A stretch of 64,000 bases of DNA from Bacteroidota bacterium. GTDB taxonomy: Bacteria; Bacteroidota; Bacteroidia; Chitinophagales; Chitinophagaceae. Position 1 is the first letter of the stretch, and every line of letters starts with the position of its first letter. Shown here in pieces: positions 9,486 through 18,814 of the stretch. The stretch is from assembly GCA_023387985.1 (NCBI GenBank), contig JAEWHC010000001.1:62001-126000 (forward strand), in the 5' to 3' direction. Made by a program: the position numbers and the translations under genes. The notes beneath the pieces were generated by a model. That model was not told the origin of the DNA and did not search any database. It worked only from the letters and a program-made list of their open reading frames with translations.

Positions 9486-10466
9486 ATGGAACAATTAATG
9501 AGAAGCGCCACAGTCAAAATTGACCACCTCATCCAAAATATTGAAATGGTGGTAAAAGGCAAGACACCACAGATCAAATTAATTCTTACGGCATTGCTGG
9601 CAAGGGGCCATGTATTGCTCGAGGATAATCCCGGAACGGGAAAAACCATTATGGCAAAAACCCTGGCGCACAGCATCAGCAATCCGAAGGCAAAGGATGG
9701 TGGCATCGAATATAAAAGAATCCAGTTTACCCCCGATCTCCTGCCCATGGATTTGATTGGTACACATGTGTACGATGAGGTGAATAAAGAATTCATTTTT
9801 AAAAAAGGGCCATTATTCACCAATGTACTTCTGGCAGACGAGATCAACCGCGCCTCGCCCAAAGTGCAATCAGCCTTGCTGGAATGCATGGCGGAAAACC
9901 AGATCACCATTGGAGAACAGACTTACCCCCTCCAGGATCTTTTCTTTACGATAGCCACACAAAACCCGATTGAAATGGAGGGTACCTATCCGCTCCCCGC
10001 CGCACAGCTTGACCGCTTTTTTCTGAAAGTTTATTTTGGATATGTGGACGAGGAGACCGAATTGGACATTTACAAGCAATACCGTACCATCGATAAAAAC
10101 CTCATCGACACGCATGCGGTGCTAAACATTTCAGACATTCTGCATTTGCAGGAAACAGTTGATAATGTTTATCTGCACGATGAATTGTTGTCCTCAGTCC
10201 GGAACATTGTAAGGGCTACGCGCCTTCATCCTGAAATTGTACTGGGTGCGTCCACCCGTAGTGGCATCACTTTTGTAAAATGCCTGAAAGCATATGCCTT
10301 GCTAAACGACAGGGACTATGCCATTGAAGATGATATTGTGCAGCTAGCACATTCAGTACTCGATCACCGGCTGATGTATAAAACGCGGGATGCTAAAATA
10401 AATGCCTTGCGCCGTATAGTGGACAATGAAATGGACCGTCTTCACAAACTCAAAATTCACGGGTAA
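9486..10466 (+). CDS. MoxR-family AAA+ ATPase
   Basis: The 326-aa ATPase shows Walker A EDNPGTGKT near residue 50, Walker B LLADEINRASPKVQSALLE near residue 118, and sensor I TIATQNPIEMEGTYPLPAAQ. All are typical of the MoxR branch, which acts as a chaperone or maturation factor for VWA or membrane partners. The ATG at 9486 gives MEQLMRSATVKIDHLI; an in-frame TTG two codons upstream is less likely. It follows the transglutaminase gene by 17 bp and precedes the next gene by 3 bp. The partner is probably the DUF58 protein, since no VWA gene is in this operon. Confidence 0.92.
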   Translation: MEQLMRSATVKIDHLIQNIEMVVKGKTPQIKLILTALLARGHVLLEDNPGTGKTIMAKTLAHSISNPKAKDGGIEYKRIQFTPDLLPMDLIGTHVYDEVNKEFIFKKGPLFTNVLLADEINRASPKVQSALLECMAENQITIGEQTYPLQDLFFTIATQNPIEMEGTYPLPAAQLDRFFLKVYFGYVDEETELDIYKQYRTIDKNLIDTHAVLNISDILHLQETVDNVYLHDELLSSVRNIVRATRLHPEIVLGASTRSGITFVKCLKAYALLNDRDYAIEDDIVQLAHSVLDHRLMYKTRDAKINALRRIVDNEMDRLHKLKIHG

Positions 10467-10469
10467 TTT

Positions 10470-12500
10470 TTGGGCCGGAAGTTTCATCATATTTGCCTGG
10501 GTCATTTGCTGCGAGCCGCGGCCTTTTTTGTGATGCTGGGGTTATCATTTGGAGCAGCAGCTAAAAATGATGCACTGCGCTATGAGATTGATACCAAACG
10601 ACAGGGCATTTCTGCAACAGACCGGGAGGCGCTACCACGCGGAAGAGAGTTTGTAAGACTAGACAGCACATATTATGTTGGCTGGATGTACCAGGGCCTG
10701 TTCTATCACGACCGTGCTGCAGATCAAAACGGATATCTTTTTGCCCTGCCGTATGTTTCCCGGGCGTTTCTCCTGCTTGAAGAAGATTTCAAAGAAGATC
10801 TGAAAACCATTTATGATGATCCCTGGACCTATTTTAAAAAAAACACACTTTATAATGACTACCTCACCCTGGGAAGCGCATTAAAGGAAGTGTATGAGTA
10901 TATGGACAGGCCCGACAGTGCATTTTGGGTTCTTGACCAGGTAGAAAAAAAACATTTCAACCGCGATTTTCTCGGTGTAGCCGGAAGCAAGGCCTGGCTC
11001 ATTCACCGCAACCGTTCTTTAACCAACGAAACTTTTAGTTTTCTATCCAGGGATGTGATGGAAAATGAAAAAAAAGCATTACAGGAATGCTATAAAGGAT
11101 TACAACAAATAGAAGACAATGCACTACTAAACAACAGCTGGTTTGGAACGGACCACGTTGAGCAGGACAAAGATTTTATTTTTCATTACCTGGCACTTAT
11201 CCATGCTTACTTAAAAAACTATGATTCCAGTTTTTATTATTACAATATTTTACAGGAACATGGCAACGTAAGCTTCAACAATCTTGGCGGCTTATATGCC
11301 GAAAACGGTCAGTTTGGCGAAGCCCGTAAATACCTGGAAATGGATATGAACAAGTACGAAGGCTTGAAGATACTTAAAGAGCCTTACTACTATATCCCCC
11401 TTTATGACGTTTATGCCGGGCGGCCGTTGAATGGAATCCGGCTCTCTGCCTCCGCGGTGCAAATGTCGAATTCATCGCCGGGTTTTGGCTGGTACAATAT
11501 TGCGCTTGCCCGTTCATATTTATATGATGGTCAACTGGACAGCGCGGCCATCATTCTTGCCAAAGCACACAATTTTCGGGAGGTGCATATCGGCACAACC
11601 CTTACCCAGCAACAATACGATTTCACTACGGACTTGCTTCAGCATATCTGGTATAAAAAGAAAAAGGCATCCATCCGCTTTCTTCATAAAAACTGGTGGT
11701 ACAGCATTAAATGGCTTTCTGAAATGGCCCGCTACAAATGGCAGAATTTCCTGCTCGAATATGAATTGATGAAAGCTTTTCGTAAGAACCCGGAAAGGGC
11801 AAGGATAATCTATGATCTGTTTTGTACGGAAAGCACCATTTCGTTTGATGAGGTGTATGCGCTGATGGATTTGCTGGGAAAGGATTTTGCCCGCAAAACC
11901 ATGAATGACAGGTTGATGAATGACCAGCGGCTGCGCATCCATCCTTATTTCAAAATGGGTGCTGCACTGGCCACCTCCAGCAATTCCGACAGGCAAAAAG
12001 CATTGCAGGAGATCAGCCAGCAAATAGATACCAAACAGGTGGATACCGCTTTTCAGCAATTGTTTCCCGCAAGGGTTTATGAACAACTGTGGAAGCAGGC
12101 GGACAGGGAAAAAAATGAAGGACGTCAGCTTTTTTTCCAGCAAAAGCTTTTTCAATCCTATGCCCAGCTTATGCCATTCAGCAATGTCCCGATACGCATT
12201 TACCTGGAGGTGAAAGGTGATCATACTCCGCTTACCCGGGAAGTGATGAATCAGATTCAGAATTCCAATTTGATCGTTGGCGATGTACATCAAAGGGCTT
12301 ATCTGCATGCTGTTCTCCAATTCAGGGAGAATGGCCTCAAAACAGAGGTGAACATCTCCAATCTCGACCACACGAGTGGGAAGAAAATTGAAAACCGGCT
12401 GATCTTTCAGCAGGCGGACGGGGTTGCCGAAGAAATTGTATTGCGCATGTTTGGCAAACAAGGTTCGCTGGAAATGGAACTCTCGAAGCCCTCAATTTAG
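10470..12500 (+). CDS. Exported helical-repeat (TPR-like) protein, unknown function
   Basis: The 676-aa protein starts at a TTG (10470), 3 bp after the MoxR stop. That start gives MGRKFHHICLGHLLRAAAFF, a plausible signal peptide ending near GAAAKN; the first ATG would truncate it. The body is rich in Tyr, Trp and Leu with repeated helical hairpins, for example YDSSFYYYNILQEHG, FGEARKYLEMDMNKY and YDGQLDSAAIILAKAHNF, which resemble divergent TPRs. The last 90 residues look beta-rich. I know of no named family. Its place as the last gene of the DUF58/transglutaminase/MoxR operon suggests a periplasmic or surface partner of that system. The coding call is safe because the frame stays open through 2 kb. 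Confidence 0.8.
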   Translation: MGRKFHHICLGHLLRAAAFFVMLGLSFGAAAKNDALRYEIDTKRQGISATDREALPRGREFVRLDSTYYVGWMYQGLFYHDRAADQNGYLFALPYVSRAFLLLEEDFKEDLKTIYDDPWTYFKKNTLYNDYLTLGSALKEVYEYMDRPDSAFWVLDQVEKKHFNRDFLGVAGSKAWLIHRNRSLTNETFSFLSRDVMENEKKALQECYKGLQQIEDNALLNNSWFGTDHVEQDKDFIFHYLALIHAYLKNYDSSFYYYNILQEHGNVSFNNLGGLYAENGQFGEARKYLEMDMNKYEGLKILKEPYYYIPLYDVYAGRPLNGIRLSASAVQMSNSSPGFGWYNIALARSYLYDGQLDSAAIILAKAHNFREVHIGTTLTQQQYDFTTDLLQHIWYKKKKASIRFLHKNWWYSIKWLSEMARYKWQNFLLEYELMKAFRKNPERARIIYDLFCTESTISFDEVYALMDLLGKDFARKTMNDRLMNDQRLRIHPYFKMGAALATSSNSDRQKALQEISQQIDTKQVDTAFQQLFPARVYEQLWKQADREKNEGRQLFFQQKLFQSYAQLMPFSNVPIRIYLEVKGDHTPLTREVMNQIQNSNLIVGDVHQRAYLHAVLQFRENGLKTEVNISNLDHTSGKKIENRLIFQQADGVAEEIVLRMFGKQGSLEMELSKPSI

Positions 12501-12561
12501 TACTTCTTTCCACCGACAGTTACGGCTTTTCGTCAGGCAGCCCGCCTATCGTTTTCCAACG

Positions 12562-12569
12562 TATTTTTG
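12562..12569 (+). promoter_or_regulatory. Putative -7 promoter box of valS
   Basis: TATTTTTG, an exact TAnnTTTG match, lies 25 bp upstream of the valS ATG in a 94-bp intergenic gap. No clear TTTG is present at the -33 position. Confidence 0.45.
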
Positions 12570-12594
12570 CACCTGTTTTTTAATCTGAGACCGA

Positions 12595-15288
12595 ATGTTA
12601 CCACCAGGAAAGAATTATGACCACCAATTGAGCCAGGAATTTTGGTATACCCACTGGGTAAGGCAAAAATATTTTGAAAGCAAGCCTGATGAACGGGAAC
12701 CCTACACCATAGTAATTCCTCCGCCCAACGTAACCGGGGTACTGCATATGGGGCATTGCCTCAACAATACCATTCAGGATATACTGATCCGCAGGGCACG
12801 TCAAAACGGCTACAATGCTTGCTGGGTGCCCGGAACTGACCACGCATCAATTGCCACGGAAGCCAAAGTGGTACAAATGCTGCGCGAAAGAGGGATAGCC
12901 AAAAGCAGCCTCGGCCGCGAAGAATTTTTGAAATACGCCTGGGAGTGGAAGGAAAAATATGGCGGCATCATTTTGCAGCAGCTTAAAAAACTGGGCTGCA
13001 GTCTGGACTGGGAAAGGGTGAATTTTACAATGGATCCGGATTATTACAAAGCAGTGATCCACGTTTTTGTTGAGCTCTACAATAAAGGACTGATTTACCG
13101 CGGAAAAAGAATGATCAACTGGGATCCTTCCGCAATGACCGCATTGAGTGATGAAGAAGTTATTTTCAAAGAAACGGACAGCAAACTTTACTACCTGGAT
13201 TACCCGGTGGTGGACGAAAACGGAAAGTCGTTGAATGCTTCTGTAACCATCGCCACAGTTCGCCCTGAAACCATACTCGGTGATACGGCCATTGCCGTGC
13301 ATCCTGAAGATGAGCGTTACAGCAAATACCATGGAAAATTCGCCCTGGTACCGCTGATCAACCGGAGGGTTCCGATAATAACTGATGAATATGTGGACCG
13401 CGAATTTGGTACCGGTGCCCTTAAGATTACTCCGGCGCATGACATGAATGACTTTCAACTCGGCGAGAAACACGGGCTGGAAGTTGTGGATATTATGAAT
13501 GATGATGGCAGCTTTTCTGAAGCTGCGCAGCTTTTTGTTGGGGAAGACCGTTTTGAGGCCCGCAAAAAAATTATCCCGCTTCTCGGTGAGCAGGGTTTTT
13601 TGAGCAAAACCGAAGATTATAAAAACCAGGTGGGCTATAGCGAAAGAAGCGATGCGGTGGTAGAGCCCCGGTTAAGCCTTCAGTGGTGGGTTAAAATGGC
13701 AGATCTTGCCGGACCCGCACTAGACGCGGTAAACAATGGATCAATTGATTTTCATCCGGCCAAATTTGTGAACCTGTACAGGCATTGGATGGAAAATGTG
13801 AAGGACTGGTGCATCAGCCGTCAATTGTGGTGGGGACACCGGATACCGGCATGGTTTGATGATAACGGAAATGTATTTGTGGCAGAATCAGAACATGCCG
13901 CCAAGCTTCAGGCAGCCCGCAAACAACTAAATTCGGAGAATGGAAACCTGGACGACGACGCGGTTTTTCAACGGGCATCAGCCCTGAACCTGCGGCAGGA
14001 TGAGGATTGCCTGGATACCTGGTTCAGCAGCTGGATCTGGCCATTTGAAGTTTTTAAGGGCATCACGCATCCCGGAAATAGAGAAGTGCAGTATTATTAT
14101 CCAACGACTACACTTGTGACGGCACCTGAAATCATCTTTTTCTGGGTGGCCCGCATGATCATTGCCGGCATTGAGTTCCAGGGACAGATACCCTTCCGGG
14201 ATGTATATTTTACCGGAATTGTACGCGATGAGCTGGGACGCAAAATGAGCAAGCAATTGGGCAATAGTCCCGATTTGCTGGCTTTGATAGATAAATACGG
14301 AGCAGATGCCGTAAGGTTTGGCATCATGATCTCCTCGCCTGCCGGAAACGACCTGATGTTTGATGTGAAGGAGGAAAGCACATTAAAACAAGGTTCATTT
14401 TTCATCAATAAGATTTGGAATGCCTTGCGGCTCGTGAAAATGTGGGACGAAAACCCGGGGAATGAAACGGATGAAGGCAATGAATGGGCAAATGCATGGA
14501 TGGAGGCACGCTTGAATGCTGCTTCCGGTGAGATCGCCAACCTGATGAAACAATTTCGCCTGAGCGAAGCGTTGAAAACGGTGTACTCATTGATATGGGA
14601 CGATTTCTGCAGCTGGTACCTGGAATGGATAAAACCTCAGCATGGCAAAACAATGAATCCCGGGCAACTGGATGTGGCAAAATCTTTATTTGAACGACTG
14701 CTGCTGCTATTGCATCCTTTTATGCCATTTGTTACTGAAGAAATCTATCATCAGCTCAGGGTAAGGCAAGATGGCGATGACCTTACCATACAAACCCTTC
14801 CGGCAACTTCGGAAACTGCCGATGCCAGCCAAATTTTGCGTGAAGGGAACTTGTTTCAGAAACTGATTACCACAATCCGCGACCTGCGCAACAAATTGCA
14901 GATAAAACCGAGGGATCCCATCACCATTTCTGTGGACACACCTGTACAGGCAGATTTCGCTTCCTTTTTATCTTTATGGCAACGGCAAAGCAATGCTCGG
15001 GTTCATTTTTCTGCTCAACCTGTTGAAGGCGCTACACTGGTCAACCTGGAAAGCACAAGATTATTTGTTGAAAGCCACAAGACGGTGGATGTGGATGCAC
15101 AAATCAGGGAACTTCAAAAAGACCTGGAATACCAGCAACGTTTCAGGGAAAGTGTTAGCCGGAAACTGGACAATGAAAAATTTGTGGCCAACGCCAAACC
15201 TGAAGTGGTGGAATTTGAACGGAAGAAACTTGCGGATTGCAATTTGAGGATCAAAACCATTGAGGAAAGTCTAAAGCTGCTTTCATAG
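12595..15288 (+). CDS. valS: Valine--tRNA ligase
   Basis: The 897-aa class I aminoacyl-tRNA synthetase charges tRNA-Val. PPPNVTGVLHMGHCLN near residues 42-57 contains the HIGH-type motif (HMGH), and GRKMSKQLGNSPD near residue 549 is the KMSKS loop. WVPGTDHASIATEAKV and the long editing insertion (about residues 200-400, with GTGALKITPAHDMNDF) are ValS-specific. The C-terminus ends in a charged coiled coil (about residues 825-897) as in other ValRS enzymes. Length is normal. It has its own promoter box and no operon partner. Confidence 0.97.
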   Translation: MLPPGKNYDHQLSQEFWYTHWVRQKYFESKPDEREPYTIVIPPPNVTGVLHMGHCLNNTIQDILIRRARQNGYNACWVPGTDHASIATEAKVVQMLRERGIAKSSLGREEFLKYAWEWKEKYGGIILQQLKKLGCSLDWERVNFTMDPDYYKAVIHVFVELYNKGLIYRGKRMINWDPSAMTALSDEEVIFKETDSKLYYLDYPVVDENGKSLNASVTIATVRPETILGDTAIAVHPEDERYSKYHGKFALVPLINRRVPIITDEYVDREFGTGALKITPAHDMNDFQLGEKHGLEVVDIMNDDGSFSEAAQLFVGEDRFEARKKIIPLLGEQGFLSKTEDYKNQVGYSERSDAVVEPRLSLQWWVKMADLAGPALDAVNNGSIDFHPAKFVNLYRHWMENVKDWCISRQLWWGHRIPAWFDDNGNVFVAESEHAAKLQAARKQLNSENGNLDDDAVFQRASALNLRQDEDCLDTWFSSWIWPFEVFKGITHPGNREVQYYYPTTTLVTAPEIIFFWVARMIIAGIEFQGQIPFRDVYFTGIVRDELGRKMSKQLGNSPDLLALIDKYGADAVRFGIMISSPAGNDLMFDVKEESTLKQGSFFINKIWNALRLVKMWDENPGNETDEGNEWANAWMEARLNAASGEIANLMKQFRLSEALKTVYSLIWDDFCSWYLEWIKPQHGKTMNPGQLDVAKSLFERLLLLLHPFMPFVTEEIYHQLRVRQDGDDLTIQTLPATSETADASQILREGNLFQKLITTIRDLRNKLQIKPRDPITISVDTPVQADFASFLSLWQRQSNARVHFSAQPVEGATLVNLESTRLFVESHKTVDVDAQIRELQKDLEYQQRFRESVSRKLDNEKFVANAKPEVVEFERKKLADCNLRIKTIEESLKLLS

Positions 15289-15349
15289 CGCAGACACCGG
15301 TTTTTTTGCAATAACTTTTTATTACAAAATTTCGGTGTAATCTTACTTC

Positions 15350-15862
15350 ATGAAACTCAGGACTTCTTTATTCCGGAACGCATTGTCTATGGTTTTTGGC
15401 CTGATCATGTTAGGTACAGCGCAGTTTGCGTCCGCCCAAGCCAAACCGCGGCCCGTATCTGTCGCAGCCCCGAAAGAGAAAAAAGTGGTGCTGGAAACCC
15501 GGTTCGGTTCATATGCCAATGGATCAAAACCGGCGCTCGTTGATTTTAAGAAAAATTTGGAAAAAGCTGCCCTTTTTGTAATTGACTCGGTTAGCAAGCA
15601 ACAGTGGAAAGTTATAAGCTATCAATTGTATTGGAATAAGCGGGAAATCTCAGACAATCTAAAAACAGGAAAATCAGAGATCATTCAGAACCTTGTAGGC
15701 ACAACCGTACATAATGCAGATAAAATACCTGCGGCCTGGATTGAAGAAATGAAAGAAAATCTCCGCCAGAACGAAGTGGTTTCTTTTGAAAGGATCATCG
15801 TGCAAAATAATACGACCAAAAAGAACCAGCTGGCTCCTTCCATTCTACTGGTAATACAATGA
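15350..15862 (+). CDS. Small exported protein, unknown function
   Basis: The 170-aa protein starts at the ATG at 15350 with MKLRTSLFRNALSMVFGLIM and a likely signal cleavage after FASAQA. The mature domain (ETRFGSYANGSKPALVDFKK, QLYWNKREISDNLKTGK) is a compact alpha/beta-looking unit I cannot assign. Its stop overlaps the following GNAT start by 4 bp (ATGA), so the two are translationally coupled, although one is exported and the other cytoplasmic. No function is claimed. Confidence 0.72.
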   Translation: MKLRTSLFRNALSMVFGLIMLGTAQFASAQAKPRPVSVAAPKEKKVVLETRFGSYANGSKPALVDFKKNLEKAALFVIDSVSKQQWKVISYQLYWNKREISDNLKTGKSEIIQNLVGTTVHNADKIPAAWIEEMKENLRQNEVVSFERIIVQNNTTKKNQLAPSILLVIQ

Positions 15863-16356
15863 ACATACGCCCCGCAGTTATTTCAGATATCCAGGCAATC
15901 CGTAACATGGCTTGCCTTACCTGGCCAGAGGCCTATGTACATATTCTTTCCGGTAAACAGGTAAGCTATATGCTGAATATGATGTACCATCCTGCCCGGC
16001 TTTTAAAACAAATGGAAAAAGAAGGACACCTTTTTTTAATTGCAGAAGTGAATGCAAGCCCGGTTGGCTTTGCCGGATTTAGTGAAGATAAGCCGGGATA
16101 CTGGAAACTGCACAAAATTTATGTTTTACCAGAAATGCACGGCCGCAGTATTGGCAAAGCTTTAATCAATGAAGTGATTGCCATCACATGGAAAAATGGC
16201 GCTGCCCGGCTTTCGCTCAATGTAAACCGCCACAACAAGGCTTTTGATTTTTATTTACACAACGGTTTCGTAAAAGTCGCAGAAGCCGATATAGATATCG
16301 GCAATGGATTTTTTATGCAGGATTACATCCTGGAGAAGGACTTATCCGTGAGATAG
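15859..16356 (+). CDS. GNAT-family N-acetyltransferase
   Basis: This 165-aa protein has the GNAT fold pattern. The N-terminal MNIRPAVISDIQAIRNMA is strand 1/helix 1, and the acetyl-CoA loop is KIYVLPEMHGRSIGKALINE near residues 90-110, with the R/Q-x-x-G-x-G/A element present as HGRSIGKA. The C-terminal part RLSLNVNRHNKAFDFYLHNG is the usual strand 5-helix 4 region. It transfers an acyl group from acyl-CoA to an amine; the substrate is unknown. It overlaps the previous gene by 4 bp. Its last 15 bp overlap the end of the convergent membrane-protein gene. Confidence 0.88.
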   Translation: MNIRPAVISDIQAIRNMACLTWPEAYVHILSGKQVSYMLNMMYHPARLLKQMEKEGHLFLIAEVNASPVGFAGFSEDKPGYWKLHKIYVLPEMHGRSIGKALINEVIAITWKNGAARLSLNVNRHNKAFDFYLHNGFVKVAEADIDIGNGFFMQDYILEKDLSVR

Positions 16357-16764
16357 GCCATCCCTTTTTGCAATGTCAATTCGGTTACTTTCGTTCAGCA
16401 GAACGATGGCAATAAAAAGGTTGGCAATTGTAGAAATGAGCATGATGTAAATCCCGGGTTGCCGTACAGGCAGGTAACCATCATATCCCCCGGAATACAG
16501 AATGAATGATTTAATGCCGTAAGCCAGGCCAATTGCGGCAAAAACAATGTTGATCTTGGACAGGATTCCTCTGGGAATCAGACTGGTGAGCAATGCAAAA
16601 ACGGCTATGATGCTCAACAAAACGCCGGGTTTGCCATAATATCCTTTTTCGGTGAAATACCCTGTAAAAAACTTTTCCAGGTCAGGATACCAGGCCCAGT
16701 TTAAAAAACAACTGCCGATCAGGATCAATGCAGTAATCATCCCTGCAATGCGAATGTTTTTCAT
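16342..16764 (-). CDS. Small integral membrane protein, unknown function
   Basis: The 140-aa protein starts at the ATG at 16764 (MKNIRIAGMITALILIGSCF). Four hydrophobic segments are visible, near residues 6-22, 45-62, 66-85 and 105-125, with short polar loops. The frame stays open further upstream, but that extension runs through the tRNA-Cys gene and its terminator hairpin, so the ATG at 16764 is the sensible start. The stop overlaps the convergent GNAT gene by 15 bp. I do not recognise the family. Confidence 0.7.
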   Translation of the reverse strand: MKNIRIAGMITALILIGSCFLNWAWYPDLEKFFTGYFTEKGYYGKPGVLLSIIAVFALLTSLIPRGILSKINIVFAAIGLAYGIKSFILYSGGYDGYLPVRQPGIYIMLISTIANLFIAIVLLNESNRIDIAKRDGLSHG

Positions 16765-16776
16765 GAGGAGAACTTT

Positions 16777-16808
16777 AAAAAAAGGCAACCCTGTTCCGGC
16801 TGCCTTTT
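16777..16808 (-). terminator. Hairpin downstream of tRNA-Cys
   Basis: On the minus strand AAAAGGCA pairs with TGCCTTTT, followed by a T run, immediately 3' of tRNA-Cys. It fits a factor-independent terminator for the tRNA, although the next gene begins only 13 bp later. Confidence 0.55.
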
Positions 16809-16810
16809 GA

Positions 16811-16884
16811 TGGAGGTACCGAGCGGATTCGAACCGCTGTACGAGGTTTTGCAGACCTCTGCCTAGCCACTCGGCCACGGTACC
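16811..16884 (-). tRNA. tRNA-Cys (GCA)
   Basis: The minus strand folds as a cloverleaf. The acceptor stem GGTACCG pairs with CGGTACC, the D arm holds GCCGAGTGGCTAGGC, the anticodon stem GAGGT/ACCTC encloses loop CTGCAAA with anticodon GCA, and the T arm is GCGGTTCGAATCCGC. Discriminator T and an encoded CCA complete it (74 nt). U73 is the usual identity base of tRNA-Cys. Confidence 0.95.
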
Positions 16885-17025
16885 TTGTTTTCACAGGCTG
16901 CGAAAGTAGTACAAAGTTCTTGCATTCTAAACACTAAATCACCAATTTCACCTGCATGGATTACGGGGTCTGACCAAAGCATTGTAAATTGCCCTTTCTG
17001 ATGAAAATCATAAACAACTATCCAA

Positions 17026-17910
17026 ATGAACCGAATAGCAGAAAGTGAACTGATCCTCAACAGCCGTGGCGCTGTTTATCATCTTGACCTGAGACCGGAA
17101 GAACTTGCAGGCACCGTTATCACCGTTGGCGATCCGGACCGCGTTGAACGGGTTTCTGCATTTTTCGACCGCATTGAATACCGCCAGCAACACCGGGAAT
17201 TTATTTCGCATACCGGGTGGTTGGGAAAAAAACGCCTCACCGTTATCAGTACCGGAATCGGACCAGACAATATCGACATTGTACTCAATGAGCTGGACGC
17301 CCTGGTGAACATTGACCTGGAAACCAGGATCATCAATCCGAACCAGAAAACACTGCAAATTTTCCGGCTTGGCACCTGTGGGGGACTGCAACCCGACATA
17401 GAGGCTGATAGCCTGATTGCCGGAACGCACGGCCTGGGCATCGATAACCTGCTGCAGTTTTATGCATTTAGTCAAAATGAAGAAGAAGTACAAATGCTGC
17501 AACAATTTGTTACGCAAACCCAGCTGGGCAACAATTCCATCTCCCCATACATTTCCTCATGCAGCGTTTCATTGCTCAAGCATTTTGTTGAGGGATATCA
17601 CCAGGGCATTACGGTTACCTGTCCCGGTTTTTACGGGCCGCAGGGCCGTGTGCTGCGTCTTGGCCTGCGAAACCCCAACCTGGTTAGCGCTTTTACCGAT
17701 TTCCGTTTTGGACCATACCGGATTGTAAATTTTGAGATGGAAACCTCTGCGATCTATGGGTTGAGCAGGTTGCTTGGACACCAATGTCTGAGCCTCAATG
17801 TAGTTGTAGCGAACCGGATTAAGAAAACTTTTTCGGCAAATGCTGCAGAAGCGGTAAACAATTTGATTACTAAATCTTTAGAAATAATAGAAAATATACC
17901 CGACTCATGA
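17026..17910 (+). CDS. Nucleoside phosphorylase (uridine/purine nucleoside phosphorylase family)
   Basis: The 294-aa protein belongs to the PNP/UDP family, which cleaves nucleosides with phosphate to give a base and (deoxy)ribose-1-phosphate. VITVGDPDRVERVSAFF near residue 31 is the N-terminal phosphate-binding segment. ISTGIGPDNIDIVLNELDAL and FRLGTCGGLQPDIEADSLI are the central motifs, and IVNFEMETSAIYGLSRLLG carries the ribose-binding Met-Glu. The sequence is nearer to uridine phosphorylases in length and layout, but base specificity is not certain. The stop overlaps the dapF start by 4 bp, so the two are translated from one transcript. Confidence 0.88.
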   Translation: MNRIAESELILNSRGAVYHLDLRPEELAGTVITVGDPDRVERVSAFFDRIEYRQQHREFISHTGWLGKKRLTVISTGIGPDNIDIVLNELDALVNIDLETRIINPNQKTLQIFRLGTCGGLQPDIEADSLIAGTHGLGIDNLLQFYAFSQNEEEVQMLQQFVTQTQLGNNSISPYISSCSVSLLKHFVEGYHQGITVTCPGFYGPQGRVLRLGLRNPNLVSAFTDFRFGPYRIVNFEMETSAIYGLSRLLGHQCLSLNVVVANRIKKTFSANAAEAVNNLITKSLEIIENIPDS

Positions 17911-18689
17911 TCCATTTTTACAAATACCACGGAACCGCAAATGATTTCATACTGGTAGATAACCGGGATCAGCGAATTGCCATGAAAAGCAACCAGATTC
18001 ACAGGCTTTGCGACCGTCGTTTGGGTATAGGCGCCGACGGCTATATTGAATTGCAAAACCAGGAAGGCTATGACTTTAAGATGATGTATTACAATGCAAA
18101 TGGGCATATAGGCACGATGTGCGGGAATGGAGCCAGGTGTGCAGTGGCATTCGCAAAGCAAATGCATATGGTAAGTGAGGAGGCGAAATTCGTGACGGCT
18201 GATGGCGAACACACCGCGCGGATCAATCCCGACTACACCATCAGTGTGAAGATGCAGAATGTGCAGCAAATCAGTCAGCGTGGCGACGATTTTGTGCTGG
18301 ATACCGGTTCACCGCATTATGTAACTAAAGTGGGCAGAACTGATGACCTCGATGTCTTTTCCCTGGGTCAGAAGATCCGGAACAGCCCTGAATTTGTTCA
18401 CGACGGCATTAATGTCAATTTTCTCGAAATCATTGACGGACAAAACATCAGGGTACGCACCTACGAACGGGGCGTTGAAGATGAAACCTACAGTTGCGGG
18501 ACCGGCGTAACAGCTTCTGCCCTTGTAAGTGAAAGCCAGGTTCCCGGCAGCTACGTTAAAAAGATCCATACAAAGGGTGGGTTGTTGAATGTGCGATTTG
18601 ACCTCAATGCGGAGGGTGTCTATGAAAATATTTGGCTAACTGGGCCGGCCTGCCTCGTGTTTGAAGGACATATTGCACTAAATGCTTAA
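17907..18689 (+). CDS. dapF: Diaminopimelate epimerase
   Basis: The 260-aa enzyme interconverts LL- and meso-diaminopimelate for lysine and peptidoglycan synthesis. The two-base catalytic cysteines are both present: Cys72 in TMCGNGARC and Cys197 in YSCGTGVTAS. The N-terminal FYKYHGTANDFILVDNRD is the standard DapF opening. It overlaps the phosphorylase gene by 4 bp and is followed by a hairpin terminator. Length is normal. Confidence 0.96.
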   Translation: MIHFYKYHGTANDFILVDNRDQRIAMKSNQIHRLCDRRLGIGADGYIELQNQEGYDFKMMYYNANGHIGTMCGNGARCAVAFAKQMHMVSEEAKFVTADGEHTARINPDYTISVKMQNVQQISQRGDDFVLDTGSPHYVTKVGRTDDLDVFSLGQKIRNSPEFVHDGINVNFLEIIDGQNIRVRTYERGVEDETYSCGTGVTASALVSESQVPGSYVKKIHTKGGLLNVRFDLNAEGVYENIWLTGPACLVFEGHIALNA

Positions 18690-18733
18690 TTCCCTAAGGT
18701 CCAGGCAAAAAAACCTTAATCTTATTTCTTCTG

Positions 18734-18760
18734 CCCTGTGTTTCCTGTTACAGGGTTTTT
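18734..18760 (+). terminator. Rho-independent terminator after dapF
   Basis: CCCTGT (18734-18739) pairs with ACAGGG (18750-18755) around a 10-nt loop, followed by TTTTT. It ends the phosphorylase-dapF transcript just ahead of the ahcY promoter. Confidence 0.7.
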
Positions 18761-18777
18761 GCTGCATGAGAAATGGT

Positions 18778-18785
18778 TACCTTTG
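18778..18785 (+). promoter_or_regulatory. Putative -7 promoter box of ahcY
   Basis: TACCTTTG matches TAnnTTTG exactly, 29 bp before the ahcY ATG. A TTTG at 18758-18761 lies 16 bp upstream, a little closer than the usual 19-20 bp. Confidence 0.5.
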
Positions 18786-18814
18786 CAGCCAAAATAATAA
18801 AAAAAATCGAAAGA

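Noticed and set aside
11520..12461. Long antisense frame (313 codons) opposite the TPR-like gene
   Set aside because: It is the shadow of a real frame, has no recognisable domain, and its partner strand encodes a coherent exported protein.
15293..15338. ACACCG/CGGTGT inverted repeat after valS as a terminator
   Set aside because: The loop would exceed 30 nt and no T run follows the second arm.
16765..16878. N-terminal extension of the minus-strand membrane protein
   Set aside because: The extension would read through tRNA-Cys and its terminator hairpin; the ATG at 16764 is sufficient.
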